Positions 9,862 to 19,058 of a DNA stretch of 64,000 bases are shown here, in pieces. The stretch is from Bordetella parapertussis. Its GTDB lineage: Bacteria > Pseudomonadota > Gammaproteobacteria > Burkholderiales > SG8-39. A program made the translations under genes and the position numbers. The stretch spans positions 1 to 64,000 of the forward strand of contig CAMAXP010000020.1 in assembly GCA_945862265.1 (NCBI GenBank), in the 5' to 3' direction. How positions within the stretch are numbered: position 1 is the stretch's first letter; each line of letters opens with the position of its first letter. Below the pieces are notes generated by a model. That model ran no database searches and was not told where the DNA came from. It was given only the letters and a program-made list of their open reading frames with translations.

Positions 9862-10347
9862 ATGCCCTCGTTCGACATCGTCTCCGAACCGAACACGCAG
9901 GAAGTGAAGAACGCCATCGAGCAGGCCAACAAGGAAGTTTTGACGCGCTTCGACTTCAAGGGTACCGACGCGCGCTTCGAACTGAAGGAGTTCGAGATCA
10001 CGGCCTACGCGGACAGCGAGGCCAGGCTCGACCAGGTGCTCGAGGTCATGCGCGTCAAGCTCGCCAAGCGCGGCGTGGACATCCGCTACCTGGAGATGAA
10101 CGACCCGGAAAAGATCGGCGGCGAGCGGGTAAAGCGGGTGATCACGGTCAAGAACGGTGTGCCGGTGGAGAAATCCAAGGCCATCGCCAAGCTCATCAAG
10201 GAAGCGAAGATCAAGGTCACGACCAGCATCCAGGGCGATGCGCTGCGCGTGCAGGGCTCCAAGAGGGACGACCTGCAGGCGGCCATCCAGCTGGTGCGCG
10301 CGAAGGTCGAGGACATCCCCCTGCAATTCAACAATTTCAGGGATTAG
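9862..10347 (+). CDS. yajQ: YajQ-family nucleotide-binding protein
   Basis: The 161-residue protein starts MPSFDIVSEPN and carries the DUF520 pattern FDFKGTDARFEL, IRYLEMNDPEKIGGERVKR and a duplicated ferredoxin-like fold. Members bind nucleic acids or cyclic di-GMP and influence virulence and stress responses in some species. Length and start agree with the family. A TAAAAT at 9826-9831 could be its -10 box. It is monocistronic, with a convergent amidotransferase gene downstream. Confidence 0.92.
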   Translation: MPSFDIVSEPNTQEVKNAIEQANKEVLTRFDFKGTDARFELKEFEITAYADSEARLDQVLEVMRVKLAKRGVDIRYLEMNDPEKIGGERVKRVITVKNGVPVEKSKAIAKLIKEAKIKVTTSIQGDALRVQGSKRDDLQAAIQLVRAKVEDIPLQFNNFRD

Positions 10348-10406
10348 TTTGTAAACTCCGCGCCAGGAGCGGGTAAAAAGGATATTTTGTACTGTTACTG
10401 GTACAT

Positions 10407-11114
10407 TCAACCCTTGGCCAGCCCCGTAATCCAGCGGTCGTACAACCGGTCCGCGACGTGGTTCAGGTTGGTCAGCCGGACTTCCATGTCGACTTCCATC
10501 TGCTCCGGAGCCTGCACGCCGGGGCTGTCCGACTCATCGATCTCCTGGCGGCCGCCGGTATACCAGGAGCGGATGAGCTCGGCGGTCATCTCCACGTGGC
10601 ACTGCAGGCCGAGGTGCTTGCCGACCACGAACCCCTGGTTGGCGCAGTAGGCCGACGCCGCGATGCGCGTCCCGCCCGGGGGGATGGTGAAGGTTTCCCC
10701 GTGCCAGTGGAACGAAGTGAACGGCTCGATGCCGCCAAACCACGCGCGCGCCAGCGCGTTGTCGGAGATTCGCACCTCGCCCCAGCCGATCTCCTTCACC
10801 GGGTTCGCGCTGACGATGCCACCCAGCGCCTTCGACATCAGCTGCCCGCCCAGGCAATGACCGATCACCGGCACGTCCTTGCGGACCGCCTCGCGGACCA
10901 ATTCGAGCAGCGGCGGGATCCACGGCAGCGGATCGTTCGCGCTCATCGGCCCGCCCATGAAAGCGATGCCGGAAAAGTCACGCACGTTCTTCGGCACCGG
11001 CTCGCCGGTGTCCATCGCGATCAGCGTCCAGGGCAGCGCCTTGCGCTCCAGGTATGTGGCAAAATAACCCGGGCCTTCGCTGCGGGCGTGTCTGAAGATG
11101 GCAATCGGTTTCAT
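10407..11114 (-). CDS. Class I glutamine amidotransferase-like protein
   Basis: The 235-residue protein has the triad of class I glutamine amidotransferases: nucleophile Cys in VIGHCLGGQLMSKALGG, and His with Glu in LGLQCHVEMT near residue 180. The segment GGPMSANDP is also typical of the stand-alone GMP-synthase-like group. The substrate is unknown; relatives include gamma-glutamyl-polyamine and amino-acid hydrolases. The frame is open 160 codons further upstream, but only the ATG at 11114 gives the family start [10 protein letters not shown]. That start codon overlaps the ATG of the divergent protease gene. Confidence 0.85.
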   Translation of the reverse strand: MKPIAIFRHARSEGPGYFATYLERKALPWTLIAMDTGEPVPKNVRDFSGIAFMGGPMSANDPLPWIPPLLELVREAVRKDVPVIGHCLGGQLMSKALGGIVSANPVKEIGWGEVRISDNALARAWFGGIEPFTSFHWHGETFTIPPGGTRIAASAYCANQGFVVGKHLGLQCHVEMTAELIRSWYTGGRQEIDESDSPGVQAPEQMEVDMEVRLTNLNHVADRLYDRWITGLAKG

Positions 11115-11781
11115 GCGGGGTCTGGGTCGGATCAGGTCATTGGATTGTATGTGGCTGGCCGCCGCTTTGCTCGCCCTGCCTGCCGCCGCCCCGGCCGCCG
11201 ATGTCAGCGTGATCGGCGTCTTCCCCGGCAAGGGTGCGGTCCTCGTCATCGACGGGGGCGCGCCCCAGAGCCTGCGCCTGGGGCAGAAATCCGGCGGCCT
11301 CATCCTCGTTTCGGTGGACAAGTCCGGCGCGGTGCTCGACGACGCCGGCCAACGCCGGACCGTGGCCCTGGGCCAGCACGTGACCAGTGGCGCGGCGCCT
11401 ACCGGCCGCGCGCCCCGGGCCATGGTGATGGCCGACGGCCAGGGGCAGTTCACGGCGGACGCAACGGTCAACGGGAACTCGATCCGGTTCCTCGTCGATA
11501 CGGGCGCTTCACAAGTCGTGCTGCCGAGCGCGGATGCGCGCCGGCTGGGCGTGGATTTTTCCAAGGCGGCGAAGAGCGTCGCCCAGACCGCCAACGGCTC
11601 CGCGCCGGTCTACCTGGTCAAGCTGGACACCGTGAAGGTCGGGGAGATCGAGCTCCACAACGTGGATGCGATCATCGTCGACAGCTCGCGGCTGAGCCAG
11701 GCACTGCTGGGAATGAGCTTCCTGAACCGGGTGGAAATGCGCCGCGAGGGCGACTCAATGCTGCTGGTACGGCGGTTCTAG
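11113..11781 (+). CDS. Retropepsin-like aspartic protease (clan AA, TIGR02281-like)
   Basis: The product is about 222 residues. An N-terminal signal or anchor segment ([18 protein letters not shown]) is followed by a Pro/Gly-rich region and a single retropepsin domain (about residues 110-220) with the catalytic motif [13 protein letters not shown] and a C-terminal LLGMSFLNR. Such proteins work as dimers at the membrane or in the periplasm; the substrate is unknown. Two starts are possible, ATG 11113 and ATG 11149. I prefer 11113 because it supplies positive charges before the hydrophobic core. Its stop shares two bases with the convergent folE2 stop. Confidence 0.8.
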   Translation: MRGLGRIRSLDCMWLAAALLALPAAAPAADVSVIGVFPGKGAVLVIDGGAPQSLRLGQKSGGLILVSVDKSGAVLDDAGQRRTVALGQHVTSGAAPTGRAPRAMVMADGQGQFTADATVNGNSIRFLVDTGASQVVLPSADARRLGVDFSKAAKSVAQTANGSAPVYLVKLDTVKVGEIELHNVDAIIVDSSRLSQALLGMSFLNRVEMRREGDSMLLVRRF

Positions 11782-12590
11782 GCGCGCTTATCTTTTTCAA
11801 TCAACGCGTAGGCCGAGTGGTTGTGGATGGACTCGAAGTTCTCCGACTCCACCACGTAGGCATCGATCCGGTCGTCCAGGTTCAGCACCGCAGCGACGTC
11901 CCGCACCATGTCCTCGACGAACTTGGGATTGTCGTAGGCCCGCTCGGTGACGAACTTCTCGTCGGGGCGCTTCAGGAGCCCGTACAGCTCGCACGAAGCC
12001 TGTTTCTCGACGAAGGCGACGATTTCCTCGATCCAGACGAATTCGTTGGTCGTGGCGGTGACCGTCACGTGGGAACGCTGGTTGTGCGCGCCGTAATCGG
12101 AGATTTCCTTCGAGCAGGGGCACAGGCTCGTCACCGGCACGAGCACCTTCATCGAAAACAGGGGCTTGCCGCCGCGGATCTCGCCTGAGAAGGTGACCTC
12201 GTAGTCCATCAGGCTGCGCACGCCCGACACCGGGGCCGCCTTGTCGATGAAGTACGGGAAGGTCATCTCGATGCGGCCGTCCTGCGCCTCGAGCTTGTCG
12301 ACCATCTCCTTCAGCATCACCTGGAAGGACTTGACCGTGATCTCCCGCTCGTGGGCGTTGAGGATCGCGACAAACCGGGACATGTGCGTGCCCTTGAAGT
12401 GCTGCGGCAGCCGCACATACATGTTGAACATGGCAATGGTGTGCTGCACGCCGCCACCCTGCTCCTGGATCTTGACCGGGTGGCGGATCGCCTTGATCCC
12501 GACCTTGTCGATGGCGAGGCGCCGGGTGTCGGCCGAGCTCTGGACGTCGGCAATGGCGTCAGTGGGCATGCGAGGGTCTCTGGTGTTCAT
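11778..12590 (-). CDS. folE2: GTP cyclohydrolase FolE2
   Basis: FolE2 is the type IB GTP cyclohydrolase that makes 7,8-dihydroneopterin triphosphate, first step of folate (and queuosine) synthesis, and can use metals other than zinc. The 270-residue product contains the signature [20 protein letters not shown] with the metal-ligand cysteine. The ATG at 12590 gives MNTRDPRMP; a second in-frame ATG 18 nt in is an alternative. queG for queuosine synthesis is elsewhere in the window at 17976-19031. Confidence 0.95.
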   Translation of the reverse strand: MNTRDPRMPTDAIADVQSSADTRRLAIDKVGIKAIRHPVKIQEQGGGVQHTIAMFNMYVRLPQHFKGTHMSRFVAILNAHEREITVKSFQVMLKEMVDKLEAQDGRIEMTFPYFIDKAAPVSGVRSLMDYEVTFSGEIRGGKPLFSMKVLVPVTSLCPCSKEISDYGAHNQRSHVTVTATTNEFVWIEEIVAFVEKQASCELYGLLKRPDEKFVTERAYDNPKFVEDMVRDVAAVLNLDDRIDAYVVESENFESIHNHSAYALIEKDKRA

Positions 12591-12616
12591 GGGTGCAAGT
12601 ATAACATCCGACTAGA

Positions 12617-14461
12617 TTACTCGGATATTACCCCTTTGATCGATTTCACTATTCCAGCGCCGTCCAGCCCCAGCGAGGCCAGCAGACGGGCCGGGTCGCC
12701 ATGGTCGATGAACCGATCCGGCAGGCCAAGAAGCACTATCCGGTTGACGAGTTTAAGGGAAGCGAGCACTTCACACACAGCGCTTCCAGCCCCTCCGATC
12801 AGGGCATGTTCCTCAACCGTGACCAGGATTTCGTGGGTTTCGGCCAGCTCGCGGATCAGCGCCTCGTCCAGCGGCTTCACGAATCGCATGTTCGCCACGG
12901 TCGCGTCCAGGACTTCGCCGGCTTCAAGGGCAGGGGCCAGCATGGCCCCAAACGCAAGAATGGCCACCCGCTTACCTTTGCGCCGGACTTCGCCTTTGCC
13001 CACGGGAAGGCCCGCCAGCGGCTTGTCCAGGGCCGCGCCGGGCCCGGCGCCGCGCGGGTAACGCACGGCCGAGGGCCCAGGAAGGGCGAGGCCGGTGCTG
13101 AGCATCTGCCGGCACTCGTCCTCGTCGGAGGGCGCCATCACGGTCATGTTCGGGATGCAGCGCAGGAACGCGTAGTCGAACACGCCGTTGTGGGTGGCAC
13201 CGTCGCCGCCCACCACGCCACCGCGGTCCAGCGCGAACACCACCGGCAGGTTCTGGATGGCCACGTCGTGGATCAGCTGGTCGTAGCCGCGCTGCAGGAA
13301 GGTCGAGTAGATCGCCACCACGGGGCGCAACCCCTCGCAGGCGAGGCCCGCCGCGAACGTGACTGCATGCTGCTCGGCAATGCCCACATCGAAATAGCGC
13401 TCGGGAAACCGCTCCGAGAACTTCACCATCCCCGAGCCTTCGCGCATCGCCGGGGTGATCGCGACCATGCGCTTGTCGGCCGCCGCGACCTCGCACAGCC
13501 AGTCGCCGAAGACCTGGCTGTAGGTGGGCTTCGCGCCGGTGGCTTTCCTGATGCCCTCGGCCGGGTTGAACTTGCCCGGGCCGTGGTAGAGCACCGGGTC
13601 GTCCTCCGCCAGCTTGTAGCCCTGCCCCTTGCGGGTGATCACGTGCAGGAACTGCGGGCCCTTCAGCTTCTTGATGTTGGCCAGCGTGGGCAGCAGGGCG
13701 TCGAGGTCGTGCCCGTCGATCGGCCCGATGTAGTTGAAGCCGAACTCCTCGAACAGCGTGCTCGGCGTGACCATGCCCTTGACGTGCTCTTCGGCCCGCT
13801 TGGCGAGTTCCCACATCGCGGGCAGGCGCTTCAGCACGTGCTCGCTGTAGCGCTTGGCGGTGTCGTACATGCGGCCCGACATCAGGCGCGCGAAATAGTT
13901 GGTGAGCGCGCCGACCGGGGGCGAGATCGACATTTCGTTGTCGTTCAGCACCACCAGCAGGTCCACGTCCATGGTGCCCGCGTTGTTCATCGCCTCGAAG
14001 GCCATGCCGGCCGACATCGCGCCGTCGCCGATCACGGCGATGGCGTGGCGCTTCTCGCCTTTGAGCTTGGCGCCGGCGGCCATGCCGAGCGCCGCGGAAA
14101 TGGACGTCGAGGAATGCGCGGTGCCGAACGCGTCGTACACCGACTCGTCGCGCTTCGGGAAGCCTGACAGGCCGTCGGCCTGGCGCAGGGTGGGCATGCG
14201 CTCGCGCCGGCCGGTCAGGATCTTGTGCGGGTAGGTCTGGTGCCCCACATCCCAGACGATGCGGTCCTCGGGCGTGTTGAACACGTAGTGCAACGCCACC
14301 GAGAGTTCGACCGTGCCGAGGTTCGACGAGAGGTGGCCGCCGGTCTTGGAGACCGAGTCAAGCACGTAGGCGCGCAGTTCGTCGGCCAGCTGCCCGAGCG
14401 CCTTGCGGTCGAGCTTGCGCAGGTCCGCCGGGTCGTTGATGGTCTTCAGCAGCTCGTACAT
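12617..14461 (-). CDS. dxs: 1-deoxy-D-xylulose-5-phosphate synthase
   Basis: This thiamine-diphosphate enzyme condenses pyruvate and glyceraldehyde-3-phosphate, first step of the MEP isoprenoid pathway. The 614-residue product has [14 protein letters not shown], the ThDP motif region [18 protein letters not shown], the transketolase pyrimidine domain with [13 protein letters not shown], and a C-terminal domain. The frame is open 130 codons further upstream, but the ATG at 14461 matches the family start ([17 protein letters not shown]). It is last in the xseB-ispA-dxs operon, 100 nt after ispA. Confidence 0.96.
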   Translation of the reverse strand: MYELLKTINDPADLRKLDRKALGQLADELRAYVLDSVSKTGGHLSSNLGTVELSVALHYVFNTPEDRIVWDVGHQTYPHKILTGRRERMPTLRQADGLSGFPKRDESVYDAFGTAHSSTSISAALGMAAGAKLKGEKRHAIAVIGDGAMSAGMAFEAMNNAGTMDVDLLVVLNDNEMSISPPVGALTNYFARLMSGRMYDTAKRYSEHVLKRLPAMWELAKRAEEHVKGMVTPSTLFEEFGFNYIGPIDGHDLDALLPTLANIKKLKGPQFLHVITRKGQGYKLAEDDPVLYHGPGKFNPAEGIRKATGAKPTYSQVFGDWLCEVAAADKRMVAITPAMREGSGMVKFSERFPERYFDVGIAEQHAVTFAAGLACEGLRPVVAIYSTFLQRGYDQLIHDVAIQNLPVVFALDRGGVVGGDGATHNGVFDYAFLRCIPNMTVMAPSDEDECRQMLSTGLALPGPSAVRYPRGAGPGAALDKPLAGLPVGKGEVRRKGKRVAILAFGAMLAPALEAGEVLDATVANMRFVKPLDEALIRELAETHEILVTVEEHALIGGAGSAVCEVLASLKLVNRIVLLGLPDRFIDHGDPARLLASLGLDGAGIVKSIKGVISE

Positions 14462-14561
14462 TGACGGATTGTAGTCCCTCGCCGCTGCAGCCCCTGCAGC
14501 GCGGGCGTCGCCTTGCGGCCCCGCAGCCATGTCTCCCGGGAGGCCGGTGACCGCCGCCATC

Positions 14562-15464
14562 TCAGAATTTCCTGAGGACGATGAAGTCGGCCAGTTGCGC
14601 GAGCCGCGTCGCGCGATCGCCAAACCCGGCCAGCGCGGCATGGGCCTGCATGCGCAACTCCTCGGCGAACTCCTTGGCGCGGGCAATGCCCATGGCGGAA
14701 ACGTAGGTCGCCTTGCCCTGCATGGCGTCCTTGCCGGCCGTCTTGCCCAGGGTGGCGGTGCTCGCGTCGCAGTCGAGCACATCATCCACCACCTGGAAGG
14801 CGAGGCCGACGCATTTTGCATAGCGGTCGAGGCTCTCCGTGCCGGCCGCATCCAGCGGCACGCCGCAGTTGGCGCCGAGCGCGACGGCCGCGCGGATCAG
14901 CGCGCCGGTCTTGTGGATATGCATGAACTCGAGTTCGGGAAGCGTGAGGGGCTTGCCGGTGGAGGCGAGGTCGATCGCCTGCCCGCCCGCCATGCCTCGC
15001 GAACCCGAGGCCACGGCCAGCGCCCTGAGCATTTCGAGCTGGGCTGCGGGCGAATCCGCCAGGCGCGAATCCGACAGCAACTGGAAAGCGAGCGACTGCA
15101 GCGCGTCCCCCGCCAGCAACGCCGTCGCCTGGTCGTACTCGACGTGCACGGTGGGCTTGCCGCGGCGCAGGATGTCATCGTCCATGCAGGGCATGTCGTC
15201 ATGCACGAGCGAGTAGGCATGGATCATCTCGACCGCCGCTGCGGCGACTTCGAGGCGCGCCGCGGACGCGCCGGTCAGCTCGCCTGCGGCAAAACACAGG
15301 AGCGGGCGCACGCGCTTGCCACCTTCGAGCACCGCGTAGCGCATGGACTCGTGCAGACGCGCGGGCACGGCCTGCGCCGGCGGCAGCAGCCGCTCCAGCG
15401 CGGACTCCATGCGCGCCTGGACTTCACCCATCCAGGCCGCAAAGTCGGGCGCTTCAGTCGTCAC
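14562..15464 (-). CDS. ispA: Farnesyl diphosphate synthase
   Basis: It elongates DMAPP with IPP to geranyl and farnesyl diphosphate. The 300-residue product has the first Asp-rich motif DDMPCMDDD, the GKRVRPLL substrate segment, and the second Asp-rich motif DDVLD. Length and order fit bacterial IspA. The ATG at 15464 overlaps the end of xseB by 11 nt, so translation is likely coupled; dxs follows, the standard proteobacterial xseB-ispA-dxs order. Confidence 0.95.
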   Translation of the reverse strand: MTTEAPDFAAWMGEVQARMESALERLLPPAQAVPARLHESMRYAVLEGGKRVRPLLCFAAGELTGASAARLEVAAAAVEMIHAYSLVHDDMPCMDDDILRRGKPTVHVEYDQATALLAGDALQSLAFQLLSDSRLADSPAAQLEMLRALAVASGSRGMAGGQAIDLASTGKPLTLPELEFMHIHKTGALIRAAVALGANCGVPLDAAGTESLDRYAKCVGLAFQVVDDVLDCDASTATLGKTAGKDAMQGKATYVSAMGIARAKEFAEELRMQAHAALAGFGDRATRLAQLADFIVLRKF

Positions 15465-15735
15465 CGGGCTCCGGCGAGTGCGCGGACGAAAGGGATTTCA
15501 GGACTTCGCCCTCCAGCACCTTGACCTGCTGCTGCGCGGACTCAAGCCTTTCCTGGCAAAAGCGCGCGAGCTCGAGGCCGCGCTTGTGCGAGGCGAGCGA
15601 CTGCTCGAGGGACAGATCCCCACCTTCCATCCGGCCCACGAGCTGCTCGAGTTCATCGAGCGCTTTCTCGAAGGTGAGTCCGTCGGGAATGAGAGTTGAT
15701 CCGTCAGTGGATGTCTGACGCGGGGTGCGAACCAT
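15454..15735 (-). CDS. xseB: Exodeoxyribonuclease VII small subunit
   Basis: The 93-residue helical protein carries the XseB core LTFEKALDELEQLVGRMEGG followed by LSLEQSLASHKRGLELARFC. It assembles with XseA to degrade single-stranded DNA. An N-terminal tail of about 18 residues precedes the core, slightly longer than in E. coli. It heads the xseB-ispA-dxs operon; its partner xseA lies about 37 kb away at 53289. Confidence 0.94.
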   Translation of the reverse strand: MVRTPRQTSTDGSTLIPDGLTFEKALDELEQLVGRMEGGDLSLEQSLASHKRGLELARFCQERLESAQQQVKVLEGEVLKSLSSAHSPEPGDD

Positions 15736-15853
15736 AGGATCGAACCTTAGCCGAGGGCCTCTCCCCGGTCAATGAGCCGATGGGCTAAAATCCCGGGTTC
15801 AGCAAGTCCTGCGACGCACCAGCATCGTCCTTCGAATCAGGGGGAACAGCATC

Positions 15854-16957
15854 ATGTCCGACATCGCGAGCCTCGGCCGCCTCAAGCCATCGAGCGCGCA
15901 ACTGCCGGTCTCCTGGTACCTCGACCCGGAAATCTTCGCCCTCGAGAAGAAGCTCCTCTTCGACGCCGGCCCGAACTATGTCGGGCACGAGCTCATGGTG
16001 CCGAACGCCGGCGACTACCGCAGCCTCGAGTGGATGGACCACGCGAAGGTGCTGGTGCGAAACAATTCCGGAGTGGAACTGCTCTCGAACGTTTGCCGCC
16101 ACCGCCAGGCCATCATGCTCGAGGGCAGCGGCAACACGGAGAACATCGTGTGCCCGCTGCACCGCTGGACCTACGACATGAAGGGCGGCCTGCTCGGCGC
16201 GCCGCATTTCCCCGAAAACCCGTGCGTGCGACTGCATTCGACCCCGCTCACGAACTGGAAAGGGATGCTCTTCGCCGGCCCGCGCAACCCCGTCAAGGAT
16301 CTCGAGAAGCTCTCTCTGGCAAAGGATTTCGATTTCTCGGGCTACGTGCTCGACCGCGTGCGGATCGACGACTACCCGATCAACTGGAAGACCTTCATCG
16401 AGGTGTACCTCGAGGTCTACCACGTCGACCCGTTCCACCCGGGCCTGGGCAACTTCACCGACTGCAACAATTTCCGGCTCGAGGCGGGCGAGAACTTCTC
16501 GCTGCAGGTCGTCGCCGCCAAAGCAGGGCTGGGCCGCGCCGGCACGCCCGTGTACCAACGCTGGCACGACGCCTGCCTCAAGTACCTCGACGGCAAGGAA
16601 CCGAAGTACGGCGCTCTGTGGCTCACCTACTTCCCCGGCTTCATGCTCGAGTGGTATCCCAACGTGCTGGTCGTCTCGCAGGTGATCCCGCGCTCGCCCA
16701 CGCTCACGACGAACATCGTCGAGTTCTACTTTCCCGAGGACATTGCCCTCTTCGAACGGGAGTTCGTCGAAGCCGAGCAGGCCGCCTATGTGGAGACCGC
16801 AATCGAGGACGGCGAGATCTGCACGCGCATGGACCGCGGCCGCAAGGCGCTGCATGCACAGGGCATCAGCGAGGCGGGCCCCTACCAGTCGCCCATGGAA
16901 GACGCGCTGGTGCACTTCCACGAGTACCTGCGGCGCGAGTTGAAGCGACCTGCCTAG
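15854..16957 (+). CDS. Rieske non-heme iron oxygenase, alpha subunit
   Basis: The 367-residue protein is an aromatic-ring-hydroxylating-type oxygenase alpha subunit. The Rieske [2Fe-2S] ligands are in CRHRQAIML and CPLHRWTYD (C-x-H ... C-x2-H, residues about 77-98). The catalytic domain has the iron ligands in VYHVDPFHPGL (H-x4-H). The substrate is unknown; this group includes choline-, carnitine- and aryl-type oxygenases. No reductase or beta subunit is adjacent, so electrons must come from elsewhere (a free ferredoxin lies at 25839-26102). The ATG at 15854 follows GGGGGAACAGC. The sulfurtransferase gene follows 22 nt later. Confidence 0.85.
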   Translation: MSDIASLGRLKPSSAQLPVSWYLDPEIFALEKKLLFDAGPNYVGHELMVPNAGDYRSLEWMDHAKVLVRNNSGVELLSNVCRHRQAIMLEGSGNTENIVCPLHRWTYDMKGGLLGAPHFPENPCVRLHSTPLTNWKGMLFAGPRNPVKDLEKLSLAKDFDFSGYVLDRVRIDDYPINWKTFIEVYLEVYHVDPFHPGLGNFTDCNNFRLEAGENFSLQVVAAKAGLGRAGTPVYQRWHDACLKYLDGKEPKYGALWLTYFPGFMLEWYPNVLVVSQVIPRSPTLTTNIVEFYFPEDIALFEREFVEAEQAAYVETAIEDGEICTRMDRGRKALHAQGISEAGPYQSPMEDALVHFHEYLRRELKRPA

Positions 16958-16979
16958 TGCTTCCGCGGTAAAATGCGGG

Positions 16980-17831
16980 ATGGCCTACCGCACACTCATC
17001 GACACAGCAACGCTCGCCGGCAACCTCGGCGATCCCGAATGGCGCATCTTCGACGTGCGCCACGACCTCATGAACCCGGACCTCGGTCGCGAGCAGTACA
17101 CCGAGGGCCACCTTCCGGGCGCGAGCTTCGTCCCGATGGACGTGGAACTCTCCGGCGAGAAAATCGGTAAAACCGGTCGCCACCCCCTGCCCGACGCCAA
17201 CGATTTCATGGCGACGCTCGGCGAATGGGGCATCCGTCCCGGCCAGCAGATCGTCGTTTATGACGGCTCCGGCGGCATGTATGCAGGGCGCCTGTGGTGG
17301 ATGCTGCGCTGGATGGGCCACTACAGCGTTGCCGTGCTCGACGGCGGCATCACCAAGTGGGAAAAGGAAGGCCGACCGCTCACCGCGGAAGTGCCGCACT
17401 TCGCGCCCGCGACGTACAAGGGCGCGCCCCGCACGATGCACGTAGACGCGGACTTCGTGCAGGCCAACCTCGGCAAGTCCGAGGTCACCGTGATCGACGC
17501 GCGCGCAGCCGGGCGCTACGCCGGCATGGGCGAGATCATCGACCCGGTCGGCGGCCACATCCCGGGCGCGTTGAACCGCCCCTTCAGCGAGAACCTCGCC
17601 AAGGACGGCACCTACAAGGCGCCCGAGGTGCTCGCCAAGGAGTTCGCTGCGTTGCTCGGCAACCGTTCTCCCAAGCAGATCGTCCACCAGTGCGGCTCGG
17701 GTGTGTCGGCCTGCCACAACATCCTCGCGATGGAGATCGCCGGGCTTGCAGGCTCACGCCTGTACCCGGGCTCGTGGAGCGAGTGGTGCCAGGACCCGGC
17801 CAGGCCGGTGGCCACGGGAAGCGAGCCCTGA
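16980..17831 (+). CDS. sseA: Sulfurtransferase (SseA-type, tandem rhodanese domains)
   Basis: The 283-residue protein has two rhodanese domains: an inactive N-terminal one (about residues 10-125) and a catalytic one (about 150-275) with Cys238 in CGSGVSA. That loop resembles the mercaptopyruvate sulfurtransferase loop CGSGVTA more than the thiosulfate type CRxGxT, so 3-mercaptopyruvate is the likelier donor. The start ATG at 16980 gives MAYRTLIDTATL. It is probably cotranscribed with the Rieske oxygenase, although a functional link is not evident. Confidence 0.87.
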   Translation: MAYRTLIDTATLAGNLGDPEWRIFDVRHDLMNPDLGREQYTEGHLPGASFVPMDVELSGEKIGKTGRHPLPDANDFMATLGEWGIRPGQQIVVYDGSGGMYAGRLWWMLRWMGHYSVAVLDGGITKWEKEGRPLTAEVPHFAPATYKGAPRTMHVDADFVQANLGKSEVTVIDARAAGRYAGMGEIIDPVGGHIPGALNRPFSENLAKDGTYKAPEVLAKEFAALLGNRSPKQIVHQCGSGVSACHNILAMEIAGLAGSRLYPGSWSEWCQDPARPVATGSEP

Positions 17832-17832
17832 G

Positions 17833-17958
17833 CCAAGGGTAGAGCTTCGCGAAGACGTCTTCGCGAATTTCCTGCTTCGACAGCACCAGGTCGTGCAGCC
17901 CGCCGGGGAACTGCACCACTGTTACGTCACGCCCCAGCCCCGGTTTGTCCGGCTCCCA
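17833..17958 (-). pseudogene. 3' remnant of an alpha/beta hydrolase gene (S33 type)
   Basis: Reading leftward, one frame gives DVTVVQFPGGLHDLVLSKQ followed by EIREDVFAKLYPWL. This matches the last 40-odd residues of serine-aminopeptidase/lysophospholipase-type hydrolases, including the catalytic His in GGLHDLVLS. There is no start codon, nucleophile or acid region, because queG occupies the space upstream. The fragment runs without a stop into the 3' end of the convergent sseA. It is a gene end left behind after a rearrangement; expression is unlikely. Confidence 0.55.
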
Positions 17959-17975
17959 CTGGACAGCCTTCATGT

Positions 17976-19031
17976 TCATTCGTGTCGCCCCAAAGCCCAA
18001 GCCACGTGCTCGCGCACAAGACTGGATGCGTCGTCCGCACGGGCACGCAATGCGACGACAATCGTTTCGCTCTTCGCGGCATTGCCCAGTCCCACTGCCA
18101 GATTCCTCAACCACCGTTCGTACCCGATCCTGCGAATCGCCGAGCCCGCCATGCGCGAATCGAACTCGTCTGCAGTCCACGCAAACAACTCGACCAGCGT
18201 CGCCGCATCCAGCCCGTTCCTCACCGCAAAGTCCGCCTCGCCCGTCGCCTGCGCAAAGCTGTTCCACGGGCAGGCCAACTGGCAATCATCGCAGCCGTAG
18301 ACTCGATTGCCGATCAGCGGCCGCAGTTCCACCGGGATCGAGCCCTTCAATTCAATCGTCAGATACGAAATGCAGCGTCGCGCATCGAGGCTGTAGGGTC
18401 CGCGGATCGCCTGCGTTGGACACAGCTCGATGCACTTGGTGCAGGTGCCGCAATGGTTGTCGGCAGGCGCATCCACCGGCAACGGCAGGTCGGTATAGAT
18501 CTCGCCGAGGAAGAAATACGACCCCGCCTCGCGTGACAGCAGCAGCGTGTGCTTGCCGCGCCAGCCCAGCCCCGCCTTGGAAGCAAGCTCCACCTCCATC
18601 ACCGGGGCCGAATCGGTGAACACGCGATGCCCGAACTCCCCCACCTCACCGGCGATCCGGTCGGCCAGTTTCTGCAGCCGGGTGCGCATCACCTTGTGGT
18701 AATCGCGACCTCGCGCATACCTCGCGATGTAGGCACGGCCATCGTTGGAGATTTCCGGCCAGCCCTCGCCCACTTCGGCAACATAGTTCATCCGGCACGC
18801 AATCACCCGAAGCGTACCCGGCACCAACTCCCCCGGCCGCGAACGGCGTTCGCCATGCCGTGCCATATAATCCATTTCGCCGTGCCATCCGCGCTCGAGC
18901 CATGAGGCGAGGTGGGCTTCGGCGGCCGACAGGTCCGTATCCGCGACCCCCACGGCCTGGAACCCGAGCTCGCGCCCCCAGGCCTTGATGGACAGCGCAA
19001 GGCTCGCATAGTCGTAACCGGATTCCAGCAT
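17976..19031 (-). CDS. queG: Epoxyqueuosine reductase
   Basis: QueG reduces epoxyqueuosine to queuosine in tRNA, using cobalamin and two [4Fe-4S] clusters. The 351-residue product has the DUF1730 N-terminal domain with MDYMARHGERRSRP, cluster motif CGTCTKCIELCPTQAI, and CDDCQLACPWN. A C-terminal HEAT-like segment ends the protein (ALRARADDASSLVREHVAWA). The cobalamin link fits the adenosyltransferase gene at 54641. In relatives queG is divergent from tsaE; here a monooxygenase gene sits between them. Confidence 0.95.
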   Translation of the reverse strand: MLESGYDYASLALSIKAWGRELGFQAVGVADTDLSAAEAHLASWLERGWHGEMDYMARHGERRSRPGELVPGTLRVIACRMNYVAEVGEGWPEISNDGRAYIARYARGRDYHKVMRTRLQKLADRIAGEVGEFGHRVFTDSAPVMEVELASKAGLGWRGKHTLLLSREAGSYFFLGEIYTDLPLPVDAPADNHCGTCTKCIELCPTQAIRGPYSLDARRCISYLTIELKGSIPVELRPLIGNRVYGCDDCQLACPWNSFAQATGEADFAVRNGLDAATLVELFAWTADEFDSRMAGSAIRRIGYERWLRNLAVGLGNAAKSETIVVALRARADDASSLVREHVAWALGRHE

Positions 19032-19058
19032 CGCCCCAGTTTAGCAACAGGACACGCA

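Noticed and set aside
14462..14851. 130-codon N-terminal extension of dxs
   Set aside because: It overlaps the end of ispA and has no similarity to Dxs; the ATG at 14461 gives the standard start.
15783..15790. GGGCTAAAAT before the Rieske gene, similar to boxes before yajQ and sseA
   Set aside because: It resembles a -10 box but no -35 partner was found, so it was not listed as a promoter.
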